The notes: generated by a model not told the origin, from the letters alone. Shown: positions 32,338 to 45,260, numbered from the stretch's first letter. The stretch is 64,000 nucleotides of DNA from Dichetophora obliterata (GCA_963920525.1 OY986436.1:181376361-181440360), one strand, 5' to 3'. Numbers and translations are program-made.

Positions 32338-35300
32338 TAAATGTACTTGAACACCTGAATACCCATATAACAAAATAGTACATCACTATTAATTGCAAAT
32401 TCAAAGCATACGATTGTCATATAAAATACCAACAAATTAAACACAGATTTAACAGAGAAATTGCAACTATTCCGCATTGTCGATAAGTGAGACACGCTAC
32501 ATTAAACATTATTTATTAAGAGTTTTTAATGCCTTAAAAATCTTAATGCCAAATTCGTATTCCATAAATATGAAGAAATCATATTAATTAATAAAATACA
32601 GATCAGTATTAATAAACGCAGAATTTTGTAAAAGTGTATCATATATTTGAAGAAACAACTTTTGAATAAATTGAAAAATACAAAAAGAGATTTGTCATAA
32701 CAAATTCTTATTTAAGTACTGCGGTAGTAATTCCAATAATAGGGAACACGATTTCAGAAAATACAAACAGGGAAAATTGTTTTTGTGACGTATCATGTTT
32801 TGAATGTTAGCTCCTCAGTAACGTCTAAGCTTTTACCATGAAAATATTAAAGATATACAGATTGTAGGGTATAGCTACAAAACTGAAGGAAAAATAAGAA
32901 AAAATTAAAAAAAACAACCCAACAAATAAATAAGCAACGCAGTAACAACAAACACTCTTTAGTAGTTGCACTTGCTTAATCCGATAAAAGCGATTGTAGT
33001 TCGTTTGCAAAAAGTTTAATATTTTCTAAAACGCACAAAATAGCACAACAAAATTTTATACACTTTATAACAACAGTCCATATTAAAATAAAATCCTTAC
33101 AAGATGACAACAGAACACAAAGAAATAAACTTTAACTCTTCATGCATAGCAAAATATCGGAATTTTTTGACATATTTTTTAATAGACACAAAAAAATTAT
33201 TTTCCAACGCTTTATCTAATAAATTCCTAATGGCGTTAGAACAATTATAACCTGAAGTTGAAGGTTCCATTAAAAAATATTACAAAAAAGAATTTTTTCT
33301 AAATAAAAATTTTATATAAAAATGCTGAAAAATTGCGATTCTCCACTGCGCGCGAACGAGAGCAAAAAAAAAGTTAAGTTTGACATCTTGCAACTTTTGA
33401 ACTAGTACTCTTAAAGTGTTCATTTTTTTTGCTTGTGTCGCACAATTAACTTAAAACCGGTATCCAAACAGTTCGGTTCGTAGCTTCCATTTGATTTTTT
33501 TTATTTGAAGCCTAAAAACCGACTAAATACCCCTCTGTGCGCTGGCTGGTTGCCTACACTTACATTCCATGCCTAATTCCATGCTTAGAAGGATATTTCT
33601 GGGCAGACACTATTGCTATAAAGGCAGTTGCTTATAGTCTTGAGGTAAAACCTTATGCAGTTATTTTGGACAACTATTCCCAAATCTGTAGAAATTTTTA
33701 CCTTTTTTTAGCAGTAGTTCGGAGAATTTTCCAGCAGATGCAGCGCCTCTTAAGTAAACGCGCATATTTTTTTAAGTGATATTTTTTCGATAAGTGGCCA
33801 AATATAAGATGTATTTAAACATGCCATAACCTCATCGCCTCGTGTTCTTCTTGGTACTACCGGAAATTATTACCTAAAATTTCAAGCCAAAAGTTCAGTG
33901 GCTCCTTCCATTATATTATTGTTTCCCTTTAAATTTTTCAGTGTTGTGCTCAGTGCCTCAAAGGCTCTTTTATGCGTACTTAAGCTTTGAATGCTGTTTT
34001 AAAATATCCCGCTGTGCGATGTCTCGGAGGTAAGAAAATTGAGAGGTAGTTTAAAAGTACATTGGCAGTAATGCCTCTCTCCAACAATACCTGATGAGGC
34101 GTACTATATTCCGAATTCGAAACGAATCCAAGTCCGCTCTGTGGTTTATTGGGTAGTGGTAAATTTCCAAAAACACCTTCTTAGTGCGCGTCCACGAAAC
34201 TAAAGATATCAGCTTACCAAGTTTCATCTAGCTAAGTGTTATGGTACTGGGCGTTTTGCTGATGAGTCAGTCAGTCAGGACAAACTGTTTTATATATATA
34301 TATAGAAACGTTAATGCTCGTAGTTGTAAATAGAACAGCTTTTTTCAGAAGCTTCTTGCAGATAGTTTTAAAGTATTTTGATTTCCTCCTCTGACCACTT
34401 TCTTAGTTGATCAGCTGATTTAGCTTGCAATCCCGTGTTGCGTATGCATTTATAAGCTACAGGTTTTCAGTATTCAGCATTTTTGCAAGAACGTGGCAAA
34501 TGCAAATCTGTGTACTTTTTTTTAAGTGTAGTGCAAATGTATGATATAATATTTTGCAAATGCATTCATGTAAGACTATTTGCACTAGATCGTGAAATCC
34601 ACTAATGTATTTAATTACGTGCTTTGCACATACATCTAATAAACTTTATTTGTTCTTACGTTTTTTGATCATTAGGGACAGAATGAACAACAATGAAGCA
34701 AAGGCTCAAAGGTAACAGATTTCAAGCGATATGTCATGTCCTTATTCGTATGAAAACGCTTAGTATGTATAAAAAAGCAACACACATTTATGATTTTTGA
34801 ATTAAAAGAAATAAATTGTTTTTCAATGCGAAATATATAGTTATACATTTTATTTTATTGTTACATCACAATTAAAAACTGCATACGATTTGATGTAGAA
34901 ACTATCAGTATTTTTCTTGGGACTAAGAAAATATGCATTTTTTTCGGATGGTGCTCATTTCTATTTGTCGAATGGTTCTAAGAAAGTGCTCGTTTCGTTA
35001 AGTCATATGTTTTTCTTGAGCATTTATACCGTGCTTCCTGTTTTCCATAAATTCCTAGCAACGTCATACCCAAATTCGACACAAGCAACCAGCTCAAAAA
35101 TCAGCAATCAAAATTATTGCCTTGTGAAAGCTTTCTTCTGTAACACAAACGCTAAACTCTAAGATTAATCAAGGTTTAACTTTTGCAAAAATTTAATTAA
35201 ATGCAGTGCTTTCCAAACGCGCAGTGCTGAAGCAGTAGCTGCTATTCGCGTTGGCAACAGTCAATATTGAAAATACTTGAACTGTAAATGCATGTCAGCT

Positions 35301-35646
35301 AAATGAAATTGTGTTAATTTCAAAAGTTTTCGCATTTTCCACAAGAACAGCAGCAGCGACAAAAACAACAGCAGCAACATCAATAATAATAACACCAACA
35401 ACCTCGAACATTGACAGCTTAACAACCAACGATATCAAGTCAACATGCCTGCGAGTGAAGTTGAGGCTTCTGGAAATTGCCACACACCATGGCGTAACCT
35501 TCAGCCGCAACTCAAACAAGACTCACACCACCCACTAAATATTGACAATTGAACGTCTTTAAATTGACAACGTGGAATTCTTTCACATACGACGCAGTCT
35601 CGACTTGGAACGAACCCTTCTTTGCATTGTGATTGTGTTGATTCTT

Positions 35647-35648
<2 letters not shown>

Positions 35649-35681
<33 letters not shown>
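35649..35681. repeat. (CA)n microsatellite
   Basis: Uninterrupted CA dinucleotides for about 33 bp. Confidence 0.9.
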
Positions 35682-35688
<7 letters not shown>

Positions 35689-35936
35689 CTCATGCATGCA
35701 TATATAATATACAGCAGCCACTGAATGCAGTGGCATGAGTGTGAACGTGTGTGGTTATTTGTTGTATGATTGTTTGTGCTTATTTGAAAGGATGCAGCAA
35801 AGGATTTCCCAGCAAGAGTCAATCTGCAAATCGATATTTCAATTTTATAAAAACTTGGCGTTGAGAAAAACAACATGGCGGATGTGGAAGCTTAAGGAAC
35901 AGCATGGTAGACACACAACATGAAGGTACTTATAAA

Positions 35937-35961
35937 GATGATGATGATGATGGTGATGAAT
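35937..35961. repeat. (GAT)n microsatellite
   Basis: GATGATGATGATGATGGTGA, a short trinucleotide run with one interruption. Confidence 0.8.
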
Positions 35962-36737
35962 GTGCTGAGAAAACCAAGACGAACGAAGACGACTAACCAA
36001 ATGTAATGGTAGAAGCAGATAATAAAGCGGCAGCAATGAAAACAGTTACTGAGCAGTGGTTTTCGGGTGGCCGGATATTGACGCGGTTGCGGATATTGAA
36101 TTCTGGGCATAAAATTCAATATTCAAGCAGACTAACACAAACACAAACACACCCAAAGACTCACTCACATCACTTGAAAAAAAAAAATGAAAACGTTGAA
36201 GTGCCACACAAACTATTAATAAAATTAGCAAAAGTCAGAAGAAGATGAAGCAGACAAAATAGGATGTCATCTTGTTGGTAGCTCCCCCGCAACATGGATT
36301 AAATCTACATCTTTTTTGCTTACTGTCATAACGTTGCTGCTATGTTTGTATGAGTGTCTCTTTCGTTCTGTTCGACTATTTATGGCTTTTTGCAATTTTA
36401 TGCTTTCAGCTCGTAATTTTTATTGGTCTAAAATTAAGTTATAAAACACGTCTTGTAATATTGGCGCTATAAAAAATGGCAGTAAAAATAAATTAATTAC
36501 ACAAACTTGCCACATTTTAGTTACAAAAATTTAAGAATTTAAGAAATATCAAAAAAAAAAAATTTCGTGTATATAAAATTATTCTGCATTTGAACTGCAC
36601 CTCATTAGCGTTTTTTACATAATGGACTAAAGAGCTGCTTAATTTTATATTTTGTAAAAATAACAACAAATTTTTTTCAGATCTAAAGTGAAGTATATTT
36701 TAATGGAAATTTTCGACAGTCAAGGAGAATAATCTTT

Positions 36738-36863
36738 ATTTTGTATCACGAATAAGCACACAAACGACAAGCAAGACACGAGAAGCAATACTATTTTTTA
36801 TACAAAATTCTATTGATTCTTGTGTCTTGCTTGTCGTTGGTTTGCATTTCTGTGATATAAAAT
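36738..36863. mobile_element. hairpin mini-element, copy 2
   Basis: A 126-bp palindrome with the same arm as copy 1 at 4444-4567 (CAAACGACAAGCAAGACACG then AGAAGCAATA) and the same outer GTATCACG-type ends. The loop differs and a few arm positions have changed. It is inserted about 100 bp before the hAT terminus at 36965. Confidence 0.7.
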
Positions 36864-37153
36864 GAGGCGTTCAGTTTCTTTTTTATTTTTAGCATGATAC
36901 ACATGTGACATAATTTTTTAAATACAAGTTTTTCCTGTCAAAGACTTTTCTGTTTTGATATTTCCATTGGCGTAGCAAGCGGGGGGAATGGGGGAAAGGG
37001 GAAGTTGGCCCCCGCTTATTTAGCTAGATAAACAATTTAAAAAGAAAACTTTAAAAGCTATAATTATATATTTTGCTCTTTCTCTCTTCTTCATAAGCAT
37101 GCTTTCGGATAACCATTTTCTTTATCTGTGTTTGCAAAAAGATAGAACAAAAT

Positions 37154-39447
37154 ATGGAGTTTCTACTGCCATTCCATTTTGAAAAAAATTCGGATACACT
37201 GAAAAAACTATTGAATGAAGTTGAAAAACTTATTGCTTTGATTTTGACTGTGCCTGCATCAGCAGCTTCATTTGAGCGTCTTTTTAGGGCCATTTTGTTC
37301 ACAAAGGGCATAAATATGATTTAATTCGGGGATAACTATCTCTGGGTTAATTTTATACCAAGCGTATAAGTCGGGAGATAAAAAAGTGGTTTTGTTCACA
37401 TTTTATCTCGGCTTTATGCTTAGAGCATAAATTCGCTCTCAGTTTATATCGATTTCCATTGGAATGTTAGAGTGTTGCTCATTAATTAAAAAATGTGTGG
37501 GAATTTTTGGTTTATTTTTGCGAATTTGGGGGTTGGAGTGAACACTAGGTAAAAATGGATCGCTGATTTTGCACCTGATGTCAGAATTTAAAAATTCTAA
37601 CATTTTTCTACACAGGGCTGCCAACAAAACATTTTAAACATGAAGAAACAGTATTGGGGGTTACTTCGTTCGAATCTGGTGTCAGAATTTTAAAATTCAA
37701 GATGGCGGATAAAGTTGCCACCTAATTTTGTGTTTATTTATGCGAATTCAACTCTGGGAGACACACTAGGTAAAATTGGGTCGCTGATTCCGAATCCGTT
37801 GTCAGAATTTCAAAACTTGAAAATTTTTCTATACATAAGGCTGCCACCTAAAAATGTTTTATTTTAAGAATTTTAAACATGAGGAAAAAGTATTGGGGGT
37901 CGCTGAGTTCGAATCTGAAGTCAGAAATTTAAAATTCAAGATGGTGTATAGGGTTGCCATCTTAAATTTTTGTATTTTTATAAATTCGTGGCTGGCAAAA
38001 AAAATGGTACACCAAAAATGGGTCGCTGAATACGAGTCCATGGTCAGAATTTCAAAATGATAAAGTTTTGAAATAATAGGGCTGCCACCTAATAATATGT
38101 ATTTTTTAGAATTTTAAACATCATTTAACAGTATTAGGGAGTCACTGATTTCGAATCTGATGTCAGAATTTTAAAATTCAAAATTGAGGATAGGGTTGCC
38201 ACCTTAATTTTTCGTATTTGTATGAATTCGGGGCTGGCAAAAAATGGTATGCCAAAAATGGGTCGCTGAATCCGAATCCATGGTCAGAATTTCAAAATTA
38301 TAAAATTTTGAAATAATAGGGTTGCTTTTACCTTTGAAAATACATATTATAAGGTGGCAGCAGCCCTATTATTATAAAATTTTATCATTTTGAAATTCTT
38401 ACCACGGATTCGGATTCAGCGACCCATTTTTACCTTTTAAGTCGCACCAGCCCCGAATTCATACAAATACAAAAAAATCAGGGTGGCAACCCTATCCACC
38501 ATTTTGAATTTTAAAATTCTGACATCAGATTCGAAATCAGTGACTCCTTAACACTGTTAAATAATGTTTAAAATTCTTAAAAAAAATTATTATTAATTTT
38601 CAAATTCTGACCATGGATTCGTATTTAGCGACCTATTTTTGGTGTACCATTTTTTTTGCCAGCCATGAATTCATAAAAATACAAAAAAATAAGGTGGCAA
38701 CCATCTTGAATTTTTAAATTCTGACTTTAGATTCGAAATCAGCGACCCCCCAATACTCTTTCCCCATGTTTAAAATTATTTAAATAAAACATTTCTAGGT
38801 GGCAGCCCTATGTGTAGAAAAATTTTCGAATTCTGAAATTCTGTCAACGGATTCGGATTCAGCGACCCATTCTTACCATTTAGTTCGCGCCAGCCCCGAA
38901 TTCGTAAAAATAAAAAAATAATGTGGCAACCTTATCCAACATCTTGAATTTTAAAATTCTGACACCAGATTCGAAATCAGTAACCCCCAATACTGTTTCC
39001 CTATGTTTAAAAAATCTGTAGGTTCAATATTTTGACACCAAGTAAATAAAAAATATTAAAATGAGAGTGATGAGAGCGAATTAAAAATCTTAACTCACCA
39101 ATTTTCACGAGTTAAATATTTCTGGGGTTAAGCTATCTCGCCACCATTTTTATCTCCAGCTTGAAGAGTTAAATGCGTAGCTCACTGTGAACAAATGAAA
39201 AACTGGAAATATCATGGAATTAACTCGGGGATAAATTTATCTCTCTGTGAACAAAATGGCCCTTAGTGCACTAAGACGACTTAAAACGTATCTTCGAGCA
39301 ACTATGACACTGAAAGGACTCAATTTTTCTTTTCATGCAGCACTTATACACAATCACAAAGATAAAACCGAAGAGTTGAATTCGATGGAGGTGGTGAAAG
39401 AGTATGTTTCTCGCAAGGACAGAAAGAAAAATTTTGGAAGAATTTAA
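37154..39447 (+). pseudogene. hAT transposase C-terminus interrupted by a foldback element
   Basis: The first part (37154-37286) encodes FEKNSDTLKKLLNEVEKLIA and ILTVPASAASFERLF. The second part (39263-39447) encodes SALRRLKTYLRATMTLKGLN, FSFHAALIHNHKDKTEELNS and a C-terminal KKNFGRI before the stop. Together they give the conserved hAT dimerisation domain (LTVPASxASxER.FSALRRLKTYLR). The 1976-bp insert 37287-39262 falls between the two, and both parts keep the same frame when the insert and one TTA are disregarded. That makes the insertion later than the last functional state of this frame. The N-terminal part of the transposase is not visible. Confidence 0.8.
37287..39262. mobile_element. 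foldback element with PIF/Harbinger-type TTA duplication
   Basis: The ends GGGCCATTTTGTTCACA are exact inverted repeats. TTA is duplicated on both sides (37284-37286 and 39263-39265), and the flanking hAT frame shows what the empty site was. Each arm (about 1064 bp left, 912 bp right, axis near 38350) is a tandem array of about 239-bp units. Each unit consists of two related halves marked by GGGCTGCCACCTAA or GGGTTGCCACC and by GTCAGAATTTTAAAATTC. There is no open frame. The structure is that of a foldback; the target duplication and the GGGCC terminus are those of PIF/Harbinger. Confidence 0.82.
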
Positions 39448-39781
39448 ATTGATAAAACTTTTTGTACCTTATTGCATTTAAACCATGTCAAGATATACCC
39501 AGTCTTGCTTTATAAAAGCAACAATTATTTCTAATATTTTCATATTACCAAATGAAAGATCCTTTAAAAAATGATGTCTTATGTCGTAATTGGAAAAACT
39601 TTTAATATTTTAATATTTTTTTATTTAGTTTTATATTTTTTTATGTTGAAACTAAAATAAAAAATTTGTTTATTCATATTCATGTTTCTTTTAAGAAATT
39701 TTGGTGATTTCCCCCCCCCCCCCCCATTTATACTGCCCCCCAGATGAAATTAGCTACCGACGCGTTCGGATGTTTCCAATG

Positions 39782-42240
39782 TAGCATAAAATTCTGTTTG
39801 TTTTTAATATATTTGCTTACTACTTAATCTCATGAGTATCTTTAATAAGTTTTATTTGCTATACTGTATTTTTATTGATTAGCATGAAAACTCATTTTTA
39901 AGAATTAATGTTGTAAAAAATATTAATATTGTTTTTAACTTATATAAGGAAGTTTCTTAGTATATTTGGTGCCAAAATGAAACTAATTAAAAAATTTATT
40001 TTGAAGCTATTTAATAACACACTAGTTGATATATTCGAAGACATCTTATTATACACTAGTTGATATATTAGTACCAAACACAAGAGTGCACGAATGAAAC
40101 ATTTATTGTTGCAAAGATGCTTTATAGCCTGAACACAATGATTGCAACACCATACAAACACCAATCGTCAAAATATAGAAGGCATATTTTCATATGGAGA
40201 CGAATTTTATGATGTCAACACAACAAAGAGAGGATGCAACGACGATTGTTGCTGTCGCAGACTTAGATATATATTCAATTAGACAGACGACAAGAGCGAA
40301 CATAGCAGATTTTGTTTGTGTTTTGTATGAAATACAGATTGTCGCTGTTGCATTCATAATAATCAAGTAGTCGAGAGCACTGCAACATTTCTCTCTGAAG
40401 AAAAGTTGCCGGATTGTTGCCAGACGCATGTTGCAGTGATTGTATTTAGGCTCTTAGTTGCCCGTCCAATTGTATGCAAGTCATATCAAGTGTGTGTTTT
40501 TGATACAAGGATTTCTCCATTAGAAGTTAGCACCATGACTTAAATGCATACCAGAAGTTAAATTCGGAAGTTGGCGTCGGATTTACAAATTTATCTTCAC
40601 GCACTTCTTTTGTAATAATTATATTTATTATTTTAATTGCTTTAATTTCTACCAGTTTTTATTTATAACTTGCAGAAGAAACCTCTGATTGTGAAAACCG
40701 TTGGTTTGTGTCTAAGATAAGATAAAAAACTTCTGCTGATGGTGTGACGAATCAATATGCACTCAAAAAAATCTGCTTCTCTTATTTAAAGAAACTGTGG
40801 CTTGAATTCCTTGGCATGGATTTTTTCTATATTCTATAGAGGTTTCTCCTTAATGTAGAGAATTTTTACTTGATTTAACGACCTCACGTCTTGATGTCAT
40901 TGCAACGTTACCAAAACAGCTTCTTAGTCTTGAAGACAAGTTTTTACTTAAATATAAGAAATGAAGGTATGATAAAAGTTAGATTTCTAAAAACTGTATA
41001 CAAGCAGAAGTAATTTGAAGAAAAACTGTATCGATATCAAGTCCGCTTGCAACATTCTACAGCATGATTTCTTAAAATTGGAGAAATATTAGTTATAATA
41101 CTTGGATATTTCATAAATTTTTTTTTGTACACCACAAGTGATTTATTTTAAGGATGCTTTTCTTATATTTCTAGAAAAAATGCTTTAAAATTATTTACAA
41201 AGTGAACGATTCTTAAAGTGAAGTGAAGACTGTTTAACAACTGCGATGGTCGAATGGATAAGCCCATGCACTTACACTCACGCGGCCGAGGTTCAAGTCT
41301 CCGGATAATGGTAATTTTTCAATTTAATTGAATGTTAATAATAATAATGTTTGCATTTTTCGTCATTATAAAAATCATAATTCTCACAGGATGCTGTTTA
41401 AAATCTTAAGAAAGGTGTTTTTTTGCAAAAATTCCAAAATTTTTCCATGAATTCGATGAAAAAAATTCTTATTTTCAGAGAAAAAATTTCTCGTAATTTA
41501 AGCCGATGATAAATAAACGGCAGAAAATTAACTAAAATGTAATAAGATTTCAACACAATTGCGCAAAGTTTCTTTAGCGAAATAGTTCGTAAATGATTGG
41601 ATAATTTTCCTAAAATATTTCCCACTTCTTATTTTTAAAAAATCGGCCATGGCGCTAAGTGAAGCCCAATTTTCTAACGATTTGTTGCTATTTTTCTAGA
41701 TTTTGTGGAAATTTTGTTCTGAGTGTGAGCATGCATAACGCTTCCATCTCTTTTTTCTCCACAAACAGGACAAATTGACAAACTTTTTAAGATTTTACAG
41801 CATTTACAGGACGTCTCGCAAGTCAACAGGACTTTTTCGCAAGACGCAATTTAAAATCGAAAACTTATAATTACTTATGTTCAAAGCAAAATAAGCATTT
41901 TCATTGCTAAAATTATCACATTTATTATTTAATTTAAGAACTGCAGCATTAGCTCCAAGTATCAATTAACGTTAGGTATTTGTATTTAATATGTAATTTT
42001 GTTCAAACAAAAATAGAATTCAATCTTATTTAAATTTTAAATTTTATTCATTATAATACACTACAACAAAAATAAAAAAACAAATAAGTCCTATTAAATT
42101 GGCACATTAATTAGATTTTCCAGTTTCTCCTTTGCACTTTGAGCAAAACAACTTAGGCTGTGTGTCAAAAGGAAACTTTTCAGTCGTGGTAGGATAGAAA
42201 ATATCAAGTTGAATAAAATTTGTGTGTGTTGAAATGAACG
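39782..42240. other. intergenic sequence, no gene called
   Basis: Short frames only. ACACTAGTTGATATATT occurs twice at about 40018 and 40056. A tRNA-like module is at 41241-41305. The ACTCAAAAAAAT at about 40760 and ATTTTGTTCTGAGT at about 41710 could be weak inverted ends of an element around the tRNA-like module, but I do not rely on that. Confidence 0.35.
41241..41305 (+). other. tRNA-like module (A box and B box)
   Basis: TGGTCGAATGG at 41247-41257 resembles an A box and GGTTCAAGTCT at 41290-41300 a B box. They are followed by a TTTTTCAATTTAATTGAAT stretch that recalls the sequence after the modules at 9738 and 45571. The cloverleaf does not close properly. Confidence 0.45.
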
Positions 42241-42344
42241 ATGAAATTTTGACAATTACAAATTTTGACGTTTTACATTTCGATCGTGTTTTAGCGAAAA
42301 TATTTTATTTAATTTGCATTTTATTCAATTTGCGACATATTTAA

Positions 42345-43140
42345 CTCGAGTGCTTGTACTTGCAACTTATTTAGTAAACTTATAATATTGCAAGCTTAAA
42401 AAACTTAAAAAATAACAAAAAAATAAAAATAAAAAAACGAAAGTGCTTGAGTTTGTGTGTGCGTGTGTGTGAGCCAACGACCTCCTGGTGCATCAGCAAG
42501 TGCAGCAAAGTTAAATTGGCTTTCTTTGCTGGCGAACGTCCTCCAAGTGCCACCACCAGCAAGTGCAGCGCCAAATTTGTTGCTAGCCAACATCCTTTAA
42601 GTGCCATCACCAGCAGAACAAGCAAGTGCAGCGCAAATTTCCTGATTCTTTTGGTTGCCAAAGTTCTCCGAGATTCGCCACGAGCAGCACCAGCAAGTGC
42701 AGCACAATTCAATTGAATGGTCAACGCTCGAATATTTCAGAAGCACCATTTCAGCATGTCTCAAGCGCAGAGGCAAATTTCTGCCAATATACTCCGGCTT
42801 GAATTAAATACATTGAAAGCGGACAATTTGCGCTTCATTTGCTTGTGCTGCTGGTGATGGCACTTGGAGGATGTTGGCCAGCAAGAAATTTGCGCTGCAC
42901 TTATTTGTGCTGCTACTGGTGGTGGCACTTGGCGGACGTTCACCAGCAAAGAAAGCCTTTTTGAATTTGCTGGACTTGCTGATGTACCCTGAGATCGTTG
43001 GCACACACACACACGCAAATAAAACCTCAAGCACTTTAATTTCTTTTATTCTTATTATTTTGTCATTTTTAAAGTTTTTTAAGTTTACAATATTACAAGT
43101 TTACGAAATAAGTTACAAGTACAAGCACTCAAATTAAATA
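42345..43140. mobile_element. foldback-type element, about 0.8 kb
   Basis: The left arm (about 42345-42715) and right arm (about 42830-43140) are inverted copies. They run from GAGTGCTTGTACTTG through AAAAAACTTAAAAAAT, a GTGTGTGTGAGCCAACGA-type GT run, and into short repeats. The left arm has about four diverged 55-65-bp repeats with GCCAACATCCTCCAAGTGCC and CACCAGCAAGTGCAGCGC; the right arm has about three. Weaker inverted similarity continues outward to about 42247 and 43203 (TTGACAAT). The target duplication is not identified. The frames reported across the arms are by-products of repeats. Confidence 0.7.
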
Positions 43141-43203
43141 CGTCGCGGAAATTGATGTGTCGTTTTTTTTTTGAGCGTGTCACAAATTCGTTTTCGATTG
43201 TCA

Positions 43204-43774
43204 AAATTTGTAGTAGCCCCTGGAGCAAAAAATGACCAAAAAAATGACAAAAATGACCTAAAAACTGACAAAAATGACCTAAAAACGCAATTAATTATAT
43301 AAAAAATAAACGAAGTATAGAGCTTTATATATAAAATATTACTAAACTTAAAATTTTCTATATACAAATACATATTTAAGTAATTTAAATTGAAAGAACG
43401 TCGATTGTCTGGCAAAATGTTTTTGTAAACAGAAAAACTTTTTTCTACTTCTGCACTGACGAGATAAACATATTTAAAAGACGATATGTCATTGGATGTA
43501 TGTTCCTCTTCTAATTTCATAGTTTTAAAATTTTTACCCCACATATATATTTCAGCAATAGAGCATAAAAATAGAGTTAATGGAAACTAGTATAACCTGA
43601 GTTTTTATCTAACACTTGTTTCATCTTTCTACATATCCTTTCGTTAGTTTCACCACGCGCAGAGCTTTTATCGTCGGTGTCTGAGAACAAAGTTACTCCT
43701 TTTTCGAGAGGTAATGGTTTTGATTGAAGGGACTCTATTGTTAAAGAAACATGTTTATGTAATGCAATAAAATT
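43204..43774. other. no gene seen
   Basis: A short tandem of AAAAATGACCTAAAAACTGA lies at about 43230-43290. The rest is A+T-rich without recognisable features. The first part may be the outer end of the foldback. Confidence 0.4.
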
Positions 43775-44568
43775 AAAAATAGCATTATTGTTAAAATCAT
43801 ACTATCGTCAACATATTATGATTGACTCAACTATTAGTTGCAGCAAAAACGTTGTGTTTCTGTCAATCATGAAAAATATGATTATTATGATAGGGACAAA
43901 CATACTACAATTTTGAATGTTTGTCTCAACTATTCTTTGATCGTGGGAAAATGAAGCAGCACATAACCAAAAATCGAAAGAACTTATTAAAGGTATTTAC
44001 AAGGTGTGCTATCATGTCATATTGTCCTAAGTTTTTACACTAGTTTAAACATTTTATTGTTGCCTTCCATATAGAAAAGTACTAATATATTACAACTCTG
44101 AAAGCTATGTTAATTGAAGTGTCGTAATCAAACAACTGTTTCTTATTTGCATTTATTTATATAGTAAATTTTAGTTGTAAAATTTTAAGACAATATGACA
44201 AAACCCTGCACTTCATTCAGAGACAATATGTTTTATCGATTTCAGGTTATGTTCCGTTTCGTTTGCCAACTCTTCAATTGTTGTGTTTTGTTATGAATCG
44301 CCTTATCCTAAATACTGCACACAGAAAAATGAAATTATCGACTTTTATTGTAGCAAACTTATTTCTATTTACCGTGAATATATTTCGCAATTCTGACCAT
44401 ATTTTGTTTATAATATATATTGCTATTTTTGTGACAATGCACTCAATGTACCATCTGCCCAAAAAAACAAAAACCATTTAATGTTTGTTAAATGTTTTTT
44501 GTTTTGTAAGTTTTTTTTATTGTCCATGCTTTGTTTCATAATAATACTCTCGTTCCTTTTTAATTACG

Positions 44569-45260
44569 TGTGTGTGCAAGGTTGCCAGTATTGTGAGAAA
44601 AATCCCATTCGTGGTAATGTATTTTTTAATTCAGAGTGGTATATTTTAATTGGCGTGGGAATTCAGCATGGGAATTTGGGATTTTTTTCTTAATTTTTTT
44701 TTTTACTTTTATTAAGCAAAATCTTAATCATAGTTTTCGATAATCAACGTTAAATTCAGAAGAGTAAAGCTATAAGTTTACGCTGTACATTTCTTCGAAC
44801 TTACCCTTAATATAAACGATTAAATTGTATATTTGTTTTAAGAACAAGTTGACATCACAAAATTGCATAAAAACTAACAGTGCATTCTTTTCTGAACAAA
44901 ATTCTGACCTGTTCTGAAAATTCTTCATTTCTGCATGCAAGCGTTAAGCTTACAAAAATAATTTTAAAATTCCAAAAAAAAATATTTTGATTGATTTTTC
45001 GTGGTATTTTTTAATACGGATGGAATTTTTTGTGGGATTTTTAAATGCATATGGGATTTTTGGTGGTATTTTTAAATCGCGTGGTATTTTTGTGGTAATT
45101 TTTAATGATCGTGGGATTTTTTTTGGTATTTTTTAATTCCTGTGGGAATTTTTTTTTTTACCTTTAGCATATGAATTTTGGTGGTATTTATGTTACTTTG
45201 GGAAAAATGTAATTTTCGTGGGAATTGTTCCGAATTTTGGCTGGCAACCTTGTGTGTGAG
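44569..45260. mobile_element. non-autonomous hAT-type element with internal minisatellite
   Basis: The ends CAAGGTTGCCAG (44577) and CTGGCAACCTTG (45252) are perfect inverted repeats. They are flanked by TGTGTGTG (44569-44576) and TGTGTGAG (45253-45260), an 8-bp duplication with one change. The interior is made largely of short degenerate repeats of GTGGGATTTTT and GTGGTATTTTTTAAT. There is no coding potential. The termini resemble those of the element at 21870-23954. Confidence 0.72.

Larger units (their letters stand above)
32341..36737. other. intergenic sequence, no gene called
   Basis: There are only short frames without motifs. The stretch 34050-34310, ending in a TATATATATATAG run after AGTCAGTCAGTCAGGACAAA, looks like the tail of a dispersed repeat similar in style to that at 1-1490. 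CAG/ACA trinucleotide-rich DNA occurs at 35340-35420. Microsatellites are at 35649-35681 and 35937-35961. Overlapping frames across 35500-36250 arise from these repeats. Confidence 0.35.
36965..39781 (+). mobile_element. hAT element carrying a foldback insertion
   Basis: The left terminus is CATTGGCGTAGCAAGCGGGG (36965), like the CAGTGGCGTAG ends elsewhere in the window. The right side ends near 39781 with sequence whose complement starts CATTGG and then, after about 12 bp, has GCGTCGGTAGCTAA and a G-run matching the left end loosely. The right terminus thus looks rearranged and no clean 8-bp duplication is visible. A transposase C-terminus lies inside (37154-39447). A (C)15 run at 39711-39725 is part of the right sub-terminal region. 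Confidence 0.5.

Noticed and set aside
35501..35876. Frames with long VCVC runs
   Set aside because: Direct translation of the CA/GT microsatellite.
42380..43034. Overlapping frames on both strands with Ala/Ser-rich repeats
   Set aside because: They are open in several frames across foldback arms made of ~60-bp repeats and mirror each other between the arms.
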